Origin: Myxococcales bacterium
GTDB lineage: Bacteria; Myxococcota_C; UBA6777
Assembly: GCA_020632975.1 (NCBI GenBank)
Contig: JACKEL010000002.1
Span: forward strand, 372,001-436,000
DNA: 64,000 bases
Direction of reading: 5' to 3'
Both the position numbers and the translations under genes were made by a program. Position 1 is the first letter of the stretch; each line of letters opens with the position of its first letter. The notes beneath the pieces are model-generated. The model made no database searches, was not told where the DNA came from, and was given only the letters and a program-made list of their open reading frames with translations. Shown here piece by piece: positions 52,886 through 62,017 of this stretch.

Positions 52886-55800
52886 GTGGCCGAGACAAAG
52901 AAACAGCCAACGGAGGTGAAAGCCCTCCCGATCCAGCTGATACACATGGTGTACAGCTTGATGTTCGGGTTGGTCCTCTGGGAACTACGCATCGATATGC
53001 TCCTAGTCCTCGGGGTTACCATCTTTTTGTGTAGCCTCGGGTTTAACTTTGGAAAGGTGCGCCAAAACGACGTTCCGCTCGTGATTGCAGTGATGTACGC
53101 GGTGGGTGTTGGGACGGCTTACGCATTATTGATGCTGCGCTTGCAGTCAAGCATCATCATCTTGGTGATGTTGACCTTGCTGTTTGTGGGGGGGGTTGCT
53201 GGCAACATCCTCTACTTCTTAAGCGAAAAGCAGAAATTGTCCTATCTCAACGGGCAGATCGCAGAAGATCGACTGACGTTGCGTGGGGTGGACAAGTGGT
53301 TTCCGCTTTGGTTGATCATCGGCGGAAACGTCTTGTTGATCTTTGCGGTTACCCCGGCTTTTTGGGCAGCGTTGCATAGCGTGACGGGCAAGACCCTGTT
53401 TGCTGTCAAAGGCCATGTAACGTTGTTTGATTGGTTTGGTTACGTTCTGTCGAACGTCAACCAATCCTTCTTGGGTCTGGCCTCTTTGGTCGGGATCAAG
53501 TTTAACGCTGACATCGTGATTACCCCAACTCGCGTAGGGAAGGCCTTTTTGATGATCTTCCGTGTTGGAACGATCTCATTGGCCGTGGGTGCTGTGAAGC
53601 GTTACCTCGATCTTCGCGAAACGACCAAGCGTTTGATGATGGCTTTGGGCCGTTCTGGGATGGAACTCGATCAGAAAGAAGCCGAAGCCGAAGCGCGAGA
53701 AGACTACGATCGCAGCTTGTTGAAAGCGCTCGATAGCCAGCGACGTATGTGGCAAACCCGCTTTCAGATCTTGTTGCGCTTGTTCCCTGGCCAGCTTGAG
53801 AGCTTGTTACAAGCCCTTCAAGACAAAGGTTTGTGGCAACTTCGTTTGCAAAATCGCTTGAAGCGCAAAAAAGGCGAACACAACTGGGATGTAGCGGATT
53901 GGATTCGCGCAGAGATCGCAGCTTTGTTGATGGAGCCGCGCTTGTTGCAGGAGATCCCTGGCTCGCGCGATCGCATCTTGCGCATCTTGCTGAATGTTTT
54001 GGAAAAGGGACAAGCCCAAGGCATCCTGCCTTCTGAGCTTCGCCGCAAAGGTGCGGTGAGCCTCGTCCAAATGCTTCGTGAATATGATCCCCCCGCACTG
54101 CGTGAGCGCGTACAAGACTGCGTCGAAGCGCTGCTTTCTGGTGCGAAAAGCTCGATTGATGCTTTCCGTGCGGAAGAAGCGAAGGGTGCGTCAGTTGCTG
54201 CGGTTGCTTCTACAGATGCAGAAGCTTCTGAAGATGCAGAAGACGAAGAAGAGTCTGAAGAAGTCGAAGAGACCGAAGAAGCCGAAAGTGAAGAAGAGTC
54301 CGAAAAGAGCGAGGAAGAGTCTGGCGAAGCTTCTGAAACAGCCGTTGCTGCCGAAGAATCCGCGGATGCCACTCCTGCTGCTCCTGCGAAAAAGCCCAAC
54401 TGGACCCGTATCAGCGAAGAACGCGCACACTTGGCCGCGATCTACAGCTTGATTGTTTTGGGCGAATTGGACCGTCTCGCTTTGTTGTTGCCTGTTTTGC
54501 AGATCCAACACTCTTCGTTGCCCTTTGATGTCCGTGGCTACTTTATGACGCTTGAGAAAGAGTTGCCCGGCCAAGGTGGCGCGTTGTTGCGTGCTACACA
54601 ACGCTTGATGGAAGCACAAGAAGAAGAAGAGTTTGGCCCCGTCCTCGACGAACTTGCGTTGGTATTGCAACGCTTGAAAGATACCAAAGAAGACGAGTCT
54701 TTCCGCGAATTGGCTGCTGAAGCCATCGGGATCGGTATGTTGGATCTCTTTGGTGCGGCGAATACCCAGCGCCATGCTGCCCGCGTGATGGCCCTTTGCG
54801 GTGCGACACATGCTCTCCCACGCGCTTGGAAACTCTGGCGTTCGGAAGATCGTCATGAGATGCACCAACAATTGTTGGATGCTTTTGTCCGCGCCGAGAT
54901 GACCGACGCTGTGATCGATTCCTTGCGTGATTATCTCGCATCTTCCGATATTGACGAGCAAGAACGCGCTGCTGAGTTGCTTGGTTTGCTTCCTGCTGGT
55001 GAGGCCAACCGTGAGGCGTTGCGCGAAAAAGCTTCGCAAGATGATGCCGCAGAAGCTGTCCGTTGGATGTCTTTGCGTTCGCTTGCAGAACTCGCTTCAG
55101 CCGAAGATCTCGGCTTCTTGCAAGGTCTTCAAATCACCAAGGCCCAAAATGCCCGTCTCTGGTCGATCTTGTGGTATGCCCGTTATCGTTGTGGTGATGC
55201 GCAGTCCCTCGTCGATTTGGTCGATGTCTTGGCCTCCAAAGATTACAGCAAGAAACTTGGTAAAGCTGTCCAAGAAACCTTGCGTCATGCCCGTCCTGTC
55301 GAAGGAAACGCAGCTTGCAATGCGATGAATCCCAAAAAGGGCAACGAGTCGCGTCGCGAAGCTTGCGAAGATCTCGTCTCTTATCGTTCGCCTTTGGCGC
55401 TGTTGGTTCTGGGTCACATCCTTCGTAACGAAGGGGCACACAAGTCTTTGCGCCAAGGTGCCGCAGAAGATCTTGGTTTGCTCGGACGTGCCTTGCACAA
55501 AGATGACCTCGAAGCACTCGCTTCTGTCCATACACCCGCTGGTTGGGTCTCTCCTGCTCTTGTTTATGCTTTGGAAAACGATAGCGATCGTTTGGTTCGT
55601 ATTCGTTCGGCCCGTGCTCTCGGACGTCTCGGTCTTTCAGACATCAACGAGCGTTTTGAGCGTCTGCTCCGCGATCCCAAAGAAAACGCACTGCTTCGTC
55701 AGGTTGTTGCCGAAGCCATCGGTGAGATGGGTGATATCCAGTGGAAGCCTTTGTTGTTGACTTGTTATGCAGATGAGAAAAGTCTCCAAGTCAAGCAAGG

Positions 55801-58800
55801 GATGCTCCAAGCACTGAACCAACTTGGCGCAGATACCGAGTTTTTCTTTGCGTGTCTGCAAAAAGAAAGCAACCCCAAGATCCAAGCCATCGCTTTGGAA
55901 GCGCTTTCGCAACGCCAACTCTCTGACAAGCAAAAGTTGGCGCTCTTGCCCTTCCTTGATGGTTCTCACAAAGATACACGCTCCGCAGCAGCCGACTGTT
56001 TGGGCGCTTTGCGTGTCGAAGCAGCGATCCAGCCTTTGTTGACCAAAGTGGACGTTGAGCAAGAAAGCAACAAAGATGTCCGTCGTGCGGCCTTGAAAGC
56101 GCTTCGTCGCTTGGTGCGCAATGACGAACAACGTGCTTTGGCACGACCCGCTTTGGAACGTTGTTTCCGCGATGATCCCGACCACTTGGTCCTTCAAGAC
56201 TGTGCGGGAACCATCAGCCGTTTGATTGGTCGTGATGCAACTCCCCTCTTCCTCGAAGCTTTGGGCAAGATCGGCCAACACGAACCTTACAAAAAAGGCT
56301 TCGCGGGTATCGTTCGGGCGCTTGGCGATCTGCGTGCTCCCGAAGCTGGGCCCATGTTGTTCAAGTTGCTGCGCAAAGAGTTGAACGCGCCCTTCTTGCA
56401 CTTGCCTCGTTTGATCTCTTTGATTCGTCCCGCTGGTTTGGCAGGTGGTTCTACTGCTTTGCCCCAGATGTTCGACCTTATCACCCGCAATGATCCCGCA
56501 TTCTCTTGGATCGCAACCCAAGTTGTCGCAGAGATCGGTGATCCTGAAGCTTTGGATTGGCTCGCTGAGTTCCTCGAAGAACAACGCGAAGCTGGCACCC
56601 TCGAACCCAACCTTGAAGCTGGTTTGCTGATCGCGATGGTCCGATTGGGTAGCTTTGATCGACTCCTTGAGTTGGTTCAGTTGCTCGTGGACCCCGAACG
56701 ACCCGTCGCTCGACGCCGTGCGCTTGGTATGCTCGATCAATTGGAGATGGGCCTCAGCGAACTCGCGTTGATGCTTGCGATGAACCCCGAACATACGCCC
56801 CACGAAAAGCTGCGTGAAACCGCTGTTGGCGCGATGGGACGTTTGCTTGGCAAAGTCAACTCGGGTGTTCAAGCCCTACGTTGGCAAGCCAATGCCGATC
56901 CTCGTGCGAAGATCCGCGAAGCTGCGAATGATGCGGTTCGCAATGTGGTTCGCCAACTCAATCGCACCATCCAACAAACCCAACAGTCCGAGGTTTCCAG
57001 CCTGCCTTCTGCGGTCCTGTTCCGCGGTCAACCTCTCCACCCAACCTTTGCGGTGGGGGCTGCGGCCAACGACAACGTGGTGTTGGATGAGATCCCGGTG
57101 GTCTTGGCGCCGCTCCATGCGACACCACAAACACCCGCTTCGACCGCAACGACGGCTGCTACAGGTGTTCCCGTTACACAAGTTCCCGAGCCTGAGCCCG
57201 AACCTGAGATCGTGATCGAATACCATCCCTCTTATGAACAGAAGTTGATGGAAGCGATTGAGAAGAACGATCTTGCAGCGCTCGAACAACTCCTCAAAGT
57301 GCCCGAACAAAACAGCACTTTCTCGCGGGGTGCTCATTGGGACACCTTCCTTTCGCTTCTTGCCGAAAAGCGCGAGTTCTTGGAGCGTTTCGGGAAAGGA
57401 TGGCGATTGGTTCCAGGTTATCTTGATGGACCCATCCAAGCCCGTCCCTTCTTGATGATGGAACGCGCTGTGACCCGTGGGCAGTTTATCGACCATTGTC
57501 GTGCGCAAGGTCTGCCCTTCCCTGCTGGGTTCCGCTCGAATGCCAAGGAGTTTGAAGATCCCCAAGGCGCGATTACACGCGTGACTTGGTGGGATGCACA
57601 GCGCTTTGCAGAACAGCAAGGTCTCCAGCTTCCCAATCTTCAGCAGCTTCTTTCTTCGAGAGAACAAGCTCTGACCGATCTCTTTGGAGACGCGGCGCAA
57701 CGGGTCGCACAGCCCCGCTTCTCTGAATGGACTGCTTCTTTCCACGGACTTCGCAACAATCTTGTACAAACCTTTGTGTTGCAACAGACCGCCAAACAAC
57801 ACCGTAAACGCGATGAGATCGACGCTGATTTGACCTTCCGTTGTGTTTATGTGTTGAGCCCCAATCGTTCGCTCTTTGAGCGCGCGCTTGCGGAACAAAA
57901 ACACACGTTGAAAGCGCTGTTTGCTTTCAGTGCCCAACACACCCACCAAGATGCTTTGAGCGAAAAAGTCGTTCATTCGGAAGAATGGGCTCTTCTCCAA
58001 AGTTACAAAAACAACGCACCTTATACCTTTAAGCCCAGCCACAAGGTTGAGATCGTGCGGATGCGCCCTGGAAAGGCTACCAAGCCGATCATCGTGTCTT
58101 CACCTGCTCCTACCCCTGTGGCACCCCCGAAACCTGCGGAGCCACCGCCACCACCGCCTCCTACGCCCACAGAGCGTTTTTGGAAGCTCGTTCAAAAGAA
58201 CGATTGGAACGGTGCTCTCAAGTTGTTGCAAAAAGAACGCGCTGAGATCGATCCCAAACTCGCTGCCGCAGAGACCGAACTGCGCGCGGCTGTTGAGTGG
58301 ATTCAAGCCAATGCAGACAAGGTTCTTTTTGCAGGTGAGTGGGCAGGCGACCACCGCAAACGTCCGTATATGCTCGATTGTCAGCCGATCAGTCGTGGAC
58401 GTTTCCTCTACTATTGCCAACAACAAAAACGCCCCTTGCCTCGCGGTTGGAAACCCAACGCGAAAAATATCACAGAGCCTGAGGCTCCTGTGACGGGCGT
58501 TTCGCTGTTTGAGGCAGAACTCTTCGCAAGCGACCAAGGTGCTTCGATTCCCTCATTTGATCAGCTTTTGGCTGCTCAGTTCTTGCACGATTACAGTGCG
58601 CTGGATGCGATGACTGCGAGTGTTTCTGGCTTGGTGGAATTGACTTCCACACGCAACGAACTCAACCGACGTCTTGTGAAAAACTACACCATGGATGGGT
58701 ACGGTCGCCCCCGCACCCAGCGTTTGGATGAGCCTGCAAACGACGTCTCTTTCCGTTTGTGTCGCGTGCTAGAGCGCCAACAAATCCCTGCGTTGATGCT

Positions 58801-58909
58801 CTTTATGCTCGACCAAAACTTCACTTCTGCGCAGCCTCAATCCTACCTCGAACGCCTCCAAACAGCGTTGCGTGATTGGCTCAAACAATCCAAACGCGCA
58901 GCTTCCTAA
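52886..58909 (+). CDS. Giant membrane protein: helices, HEAT array, two degenerate FGE-like modules
   Basis: From a GTG at 52886, five bases after AAGGAG, the 2007-residue product has five or six transmembrane helices (about 20-230), a helical segment, and an acidic Glu/Asp/Ser/Ala linker (about 435-510). A very long array of HEAT-type repeats (about 510-1370) follows, with signatures such as DRLVRIRSARALGRLG, KDTRSAAADCLGAL and NKDVRRAALKALRRL. After Pro/Glu linkers come two copies of a helical segment plus a domain resembling formylglycine-generating enzyme / SUMF (about 1505-1658 and 1815-1962). Each of these contains PVT/AIT-x-V-[TS]-[LW] followed by [DE]A and ends in TFRCVYVL / SFRLCRVL. 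The two Cys of catalytic FGE are not in place, so they are probably binding modules. An inner-membrane organiser is an inference. Confidence 0.88.
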   Translation: MAETKKQPTEVKALPIQLIHMVYSLMFGLVLWELRIDMLLVLGVTIFLCSLGFNFGKVRQNDVPLVIAVMYAVGVGTAYALLMLRLQSSIIILVMLTLLFVGGVAGNILYFLSEKQKLSYLNGQIAEDRLTLRGVDKWFPLWLIIGGNVLLIFAVTPAFWAALHSVTGKTLFAVKGHVTLFDWFGYVLSNVNQSFLGLASLVGIKFNADIVITPTRVGKAFLMIFRVGTISLAVGAVKRYLDLRETTKRLMMALGRSGMELDQKEAEAEAREDYDRSLLKALDSQRRMWQTRFQILLRLFPGQLESLLQALQDKGLWQLRLQNRLKRKKGEHNWDVADWIRAEIAALLMEPRLLQEIPGSRDRILRILLNVLEKGQAQGILPSELRRKGAVSLVQMLREYDPPALRERVQDCVEALLSGAKSSIDAFRAEEAKGASVAAVASTDAEASEDAEDEEESEEVEETEEAESEEESEKSEEESGEASETAVAAEESADATPAAPAKKPNWTRISEERAHLAAIYSLIVLGELDRLALLLPVLQIQHSSLPFDVRGYFMTLEKELPGQGGALLRATQRLMEAQEEEEFGPVLDELALVLQRLKDTKEDESFRELAAEAIGIGMLDLFGAANTQRHAARVMALCGATHALPRAWKLWRSEDRHEMHQQLLDAFVRAEMTDAVIDSLRDYLASSDIDEQERAAELLGLLPAGEANREALREKASQDDAAEAVRWMSLRSLAELASAEDLGFLQGLQITKAQNARLWSILWYARYRCGDAQSLVDLVDVLASKDYSKKLGKAVQETLRHARPVEGNAACNAMNPKKGNESRREACEDLVSYRSPLALLVLGHILRNEGAHKSLRQGAAEDLGLLGRALHKDDLEALASVHTPAGWVSPALVYALENDSDRLVRIRSARALGRLGLSDINERFERLLRDPKENALLRQVVAEAIGEMGDIQWKPLLLTCYADEKSLQVKQGMLQALNQLGADTEFFFACLQKESNPKIQAIALEALSQRQLSDKQKLALLPFLDGSHKDTRSAAADCLGALRVEAAIQPLLTKVDVEQESNKDVRRAALKALRRLVRNDEQRALARPALERCFRDDPDHLVLQDCAGTISRLIGRDATPLFLEALGKIGQHEPYKKGFAGIVRALGDLRAPEAGPMLFKLLRKELNAPFLHLPRLISLIRPAGLAGGSTALPQMFDLITRNDPAFSWIATQVVAEIGDPEALDWLAEFLEEQREAGTLEPNLEAGLLIAMVRLGSFDRLLELVQLLVDPERPVARRRALGMLDQLEMGLSELALMLAMNPEHTPHEKLRETAVGAMGRLLGKVNSGVQALRWQANADPRAKIREAANDAVRNVVRQLNRTIQQTQQSEVSSLPSAVLFRGQPLHPTFAVGAAANDNVVLDEIPVVLAPLHATPQTPASTATTAATGVPVTQVPEPEPEPEIVIEYHPSYEQKLMEAIEKNDLAALEQLLKVPEQNSTFSRGAHWDTFLSLLAEKREFLERFGKGWRLVPGYLDGPIQARPFLMMERAVTRGQFIDHCRAQGLPFPAGFRSNAKEFEDPQGAITRVTWWDAQRFAEQQGLQLPNLQQLLSSREQALTDLFGDAAQRVAQPRFSEWTASFHGLRNNLVQTFVLQQTAKQHRKRDEIDADLTFRCVYVLSPNRSLFERALAEQKHTLKALFAFSAQHTHQDALSEKVVHSEEWALLQSYKNNAPYTFKPSHKVEIVRMRPGKATKPIIVSSPAPTPVAPPKPAEPPPPPPPTPTERFWKLVQKNDWNGALKLLQKERAEIDPKLAAAETELRAAVEWIQANADKVLFAGEWAGDHRKRPYMLDCQPISRGRFLYYCQQQKRPLPRGWKPNAKNITEPEAPVTGVSLFEAELFASDQGASIPSFDQLLAAQFLHDYSALDAMTASVSGLVELTSTRNELNRRLVKNYTMDGYGRPRTQRLDEPANDVSFRLCRVLERQQIPALMLFMLDQNFTSAQPQSYLERLQTALRDWLKQSKRAAS

Positions 58910-59084
58910 TCTTCCGCATCTCTCCTTTCTCCCTTTCCCTCGTCCCCCACTTTCCATTGACGATTCTTTGTTCGTGCCTGATGGCTTGTCCCGTGCAGGG
59001 GCTTGCTGTTTGGGGACGAACAACCTATTTTGGGGCTTTGTTGGCGGTTTTGTCTGTGATGTTTCGCGCGATGGAGAGATGCGG

Positions 59085-59858
59085 ATGTCTTTGTTTTCTC
59101 TAGAGAATGCGAAAAGGCTCTTGGGGGTCTTGGGGCTTTGTTGGTTGGTTGGCGGTGTGGTGTGGTTGCCGCGTGCTGCTGCGATGGGGAAACGTACGGC
59201 AGTACAGATGGCGCGGCTCAAGTTGCCTGGCCTCGTCAACAACCGACCACGGGCCTTGTCGAATCTGCTGTTGCGCTTGACCCAGCGAACGTCGATCAAG
59301 GTTTCGTTGGATGTCCCTGAGGTTGCGCCCAATGACGCACAACTGTTCCATTTTCCTGTGATCGTTTTGACGGGTAAATCGGGGTTTTCGCCGCTTGATG
59401 CGAAAGAGATCTTGCGTTTGCGAGCGTATCTCACCGCAGGGGGGCTGTTGTGGATGGATCTGAGTGAGGGTGGGAAAGACAGCGACTTTGATCGTTCTGC
59501 GCGTCGCTTGGCAAAGAGACTTTTTCCTCAGTCTCCCATGATAAAACTCCCTCAGTCTCATACCATTTATCGCTCTTTTTATCTGATCCGTCGTTTTGGA
59601 GGGCGCGTTCTCCAAAACCCCTACATCGAAGGGGTGACTTTGGATGATCGCACGCCCATCGTTTACTCCATGAACGATTACACGGGGGCTTGGGAACGCG
59701 ATATGTTCGGAAACTGGGCCTTGGCTGTGATCCCTGGGGACGATGCACAACGAGAAAATGCCTTTCGCATCGGGATCAATCTTTTGATGTACGCTCTCTG
59801 TGTCAATTACAAGCAAGACCTCGTCCACGCCCCTGCTATCATGCGTCGTCGCCGCTAG
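59085..59858 (+). CDS. DUF4159-domain protein
   Basis: The 257-residue product has a signal peptide (about 1-33) and a DUF4159 domain: FHFPVIVLTGKSGFSPLDAKE, RLRAYLTAGGLLWMDLSEG, DDRTPIVYSMNDYTGAWE and RIGINLLMYALCVNYKQD. DUF4159 proteins resemble glutamine-amidotransferase folds without the catalytic triad and commonly sit in vWA/DUF58/MoxR gene sets. The vWA/amidotransferase-like protein at 62018 fits that pattern, with one lipoprotein gene between. An ATG at 59079 is the alternative start; 59085 has better spacing from GGAG. The longer open frame from 58872 overlaps the HEAT protein and has no signal peptide. It is likely periplasmic. Confidence 0.85.
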   Translation: MSLFSLENAKRLLGVLGLCWLVGGVVWLPRAAAMGKRTAVQMARLKLPGLVNNRPRALSNLLLRLTQRTSIKVSLDVPEVAPNDAQLFHFPVIVLTGKSGFSPLDAKEILRLRAYLTAGGLLWMDLSEGGKDSDFDRSARRLAKRLFPQSPMIKLPQSHTIYRSFYLIRRFGGRVLQNPYIEGVTLDDRTPIVYSMNDYTGAWERDMFGNWALAVIPGDDAQRENAFRIGINLLMYALCVNYKQDLVHAPAIMRRRR

Positions 59859-59928
59859 AATCTCCCCCCTACCTTTTTGCGTTCAGAAAAAGAACGCCGC
59901 TCCTTTTCGCTTTGTCTTTGCTTCGCTT

Positions 59929-59972
59929 TTTTGTCGAACAAGCGTTCTTTTGTCGAAAAAGAGAGTTATGAT
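59929..59972 (+). promoter_or_regulatory. Direct repeats upstream of a -10-like element
   Basis: TTTTGTCGAA occurs at 59929-59938 and 59948-59957, 19 bases apart (about two helical turns), just upstream of TATGAT at 59967-59972. The spacing suits an activator binding one face of the DNA ahead of the lipoprotein gene at 60179. No consensus -35 is present. Confidence 0.35.
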
Positions 59973-60178
59973 AGGGACTTCGCGCCTTGGAGGGGCGATT
60001 CATTTTGCGGGGCCTAGATGAGAAAGTCTTGCTTTGGTGGGTGAGATGCGTATAAAGGGGCGCACCGTCGTTGAAAAAAGATACGAAGATTGGATACAAA
60101 GAGGTTTTGTACCGCGAGCGGTGTGCCTTTTTGAGAGGGATACAGTTTGGTGGTTGTGAGAACGCAGGAGAATGCATC

Positions 60179-61951
60179 ATGTCGAGAGCATGGCGAAGTT
60201 TTTGGTATATGAGTGTTTTTGTGTTGCTTGGTGTGGCGGCCTCGACACAAGGTTGTGAGTGTGGCGGGGATCCTGGTGTGATCAACGACAAGGCACGTAT
60301 CGACTTTTTGTCTCCGTCAGGTGCTTTGATCTCTGACGGTTTGATTCGCGTTCGTGTCCAAGACAACGATGGTACCGCATCTGTGGTCTTTTATATTGAC
60401 GACAAGAAGATCGATGCCAAAGAAGGCAACGGTGAAAAGGACGGGACATACGAGGCTCGCTTCAACTTGGACGAACAACCCAAAGAGTTCAAGATCAAGG
60501 TTGAAGCCATCGACAAGCTTGAAGATAAGCAAAGTGCAGAGCTTCGCGTTCGCCAAGATGCGTCAGCACCTTTCTTGGCTTTTACTTCGCCCAAGCGCGT
60601 AAAGAGCGAGCATCCCGCCATCTATGTAGGCAAACAAACCAAAGTGATCGCAGAAGGCCAAGACAAAGACGGCGTGGCTGAGATTACTTTGGAGTACGGC
60701 ACCAAGCGCGATGAGTACCTTCCCTTGAAGGTTTGCGCAGGAACCAAGACACCTAACGTCCCCGATCCTTGCGAGCACGATATGGATCTTACGGATGATA
60801 CGCAGTTTCCGGACGGTGCAACGTTGGTGTTCTATGCTTATGGGAAAGACGCCAAGGACAACATCACCGCGCCCAAAGCCCGCCTCGAAGTGTTGGTGGA
60901 CAAAAAAGGCCCTCAGATCCAGATCACCAAGCCCACAGCAGGCGCGAGTCTTCGTGGTCAACAAGAGTTTCGTGCCTTGGTCTTGGACCAAGTAGGCGTA
61001 AAGAAAGTCGATTTCTTTATCAACAACATCACAGCAGGCCAAGTCCAAGCAGATGCTAGCGCGCCGGGCCAATACTTTTCGCAAGTGGACGTCGGCCAAG
61101 GATTTGGTTCGGGTGAGGTGGAGTTTAAGGTCATCGCACGCGATGAACTCGACAACGTCTCTGAAACCTCGATCAAGATTCGCTTGGGTTGCTCTAGTGA
61201 CAATGACTGTGCGCAAGGCGAGCGTTGCTGTACAGCTGCTTCTCCCAACAACGTTGGTGGCAAGTTCACAGGCCAGTGTTTCCCCATCCAAGCCCAAGAA
61301 GGCGCTCTTTGCGATCCCTGTACGACACCTTGCGGAAAAGGTGGAGATGGCCGTCTGATGGGATGTTTGCCTGAGCCTTGTACGGACCAAGCGCCTTTCC
61401 GTTGTCGTAGTGCTTGTAACTTGGGGAACCCCAACCAACGACCCGATACTTGCCAAGCCAAGCAAGGCAGCCGACCTGCCGAATACTGCGCGATCTCAGA
61501 CATTACCAAGATCAATCCCACCTTGGGAGCTTGCGCTTTGGGTCACAACTGCGATCCTCTGAACCAACAGACGTGTCCTGCGGGCGCGCAACCCCCTTAC
61601 AACAACTGCTGTCCTGCGGGGATGGCTTGTTTCCCTGCGGATGACGATGCAAACTTTTGTGTTCCTGAGGGGAACAAAAAGTTGGGGGAAACGGGTTGTA
61701 ACAACAACATCTGTACAGGCAACGGTACCTGCGAACGCGGTGCGTTGTGTGTTGTCACGGTGGATGCGCAAGGTCGCCCTGTAGGTGATCCCAACTGCCG
61801 TAAGATGTGTCAGTGCGACTCCTTCTGCCAACAGGGAATCCCCTTGAACTCGGGTGGATGTGGTCGTAACGAGGTCTGTACCCCACTGCGTTTGACCAAT
61901 GGAAACGTCCCCCTCCCCGTCGGTGCCTGCGCTTCTACAAGCTTCCCTTGA
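60179..61951 (+). CDS. Lipoprotein with Ig-like domains and Cys-rich C-terminal half
   Basis: The 590-residue product starts at ATG 60179, eight bases after AGGAG, with a lipoprotein signal whose lipobox-like STQGC is at about residue 26. Three Ig/Big-type beta domains follow (about 40-120, 125-255 and 260-345), with phrases such as IRVRVQDNDGTASVVFYID, KVIAEGQDKDGVAEITLEYG and VDFFINNITAGQV. The C-terminal half (about 350-590) has more than 40 cysteines in the DNDC-x3-ERCC, CSC and CxPAGxxC patterns of Dickkopf/EGF-like modules. It is probably a surface-exposed lipoprotein. It separates the DUF4159 gene from the vWA/amidotransferase-like gene and may share the unit. Confidence 0.88.
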   Translation: MSRAWRSFWYMSVFVLLGVAASTQGCECGGDPGVINDKARIDFLSPSGALISDGLIRVRVQDNDGTASVVFYIDDKKIDAKEGNGEKDGTYEARFNLDEQPKEFKIKVEAIDKLEDKQSAELRVRQDASAPFLAFTSPKRVKSEHPAIYVGKQTKVIAEGQDKDGVAEITLEYGTKRDEYLPLKVCAGTKTPNVPDPCEHDMDLTDDTQFPDGATLVFYAYGKDAKDNITAPKARLEVLVDKKGPQIQITKPTAGASLRGQQEFRALVLDQVGVKKVDFFINNITAGQVQADASAPGQYFSQVDVGQGFGSGEVEFKVIARDELDNVSETSIKIRLGCSSDNDCAQGERCCTAASPNNVGGKFTGQCFPIQAQEGALCDPCTTPCGKGGDGRLMGCLPEPCTDQAPFRCRSACNLGNPNQRPDTCQAKQGSRPAEYCAISDITKINPTLGACALGHNCDPLNQQTCPAGAQPPYNNCCPAGMACFPADDDANFCVPEGNKKLGETGCNNNICTGNGTCERGALCVVTVDAQGRPVGDPNCRKMCQCDSFCQQGIPLNSGGCGRNEVCTPLRLTNGNVPLPVGACASTSFP

Positions 61952-62017
61952 AAAGACGGCTCGGGGACCCCATAATCTGGGACTTGTCTTCGAACGTCTT
62001 TCACTGAGGAGTGGAGC

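Noticed and set aside
55637..58042. Two long minus-strand frames (411 and 388 residues) under the HEAT-FGE gene
   Set aside because: They are shadows of the HEAT repeats; the plus-strand frame is unbroken across the region and has domain-level support.
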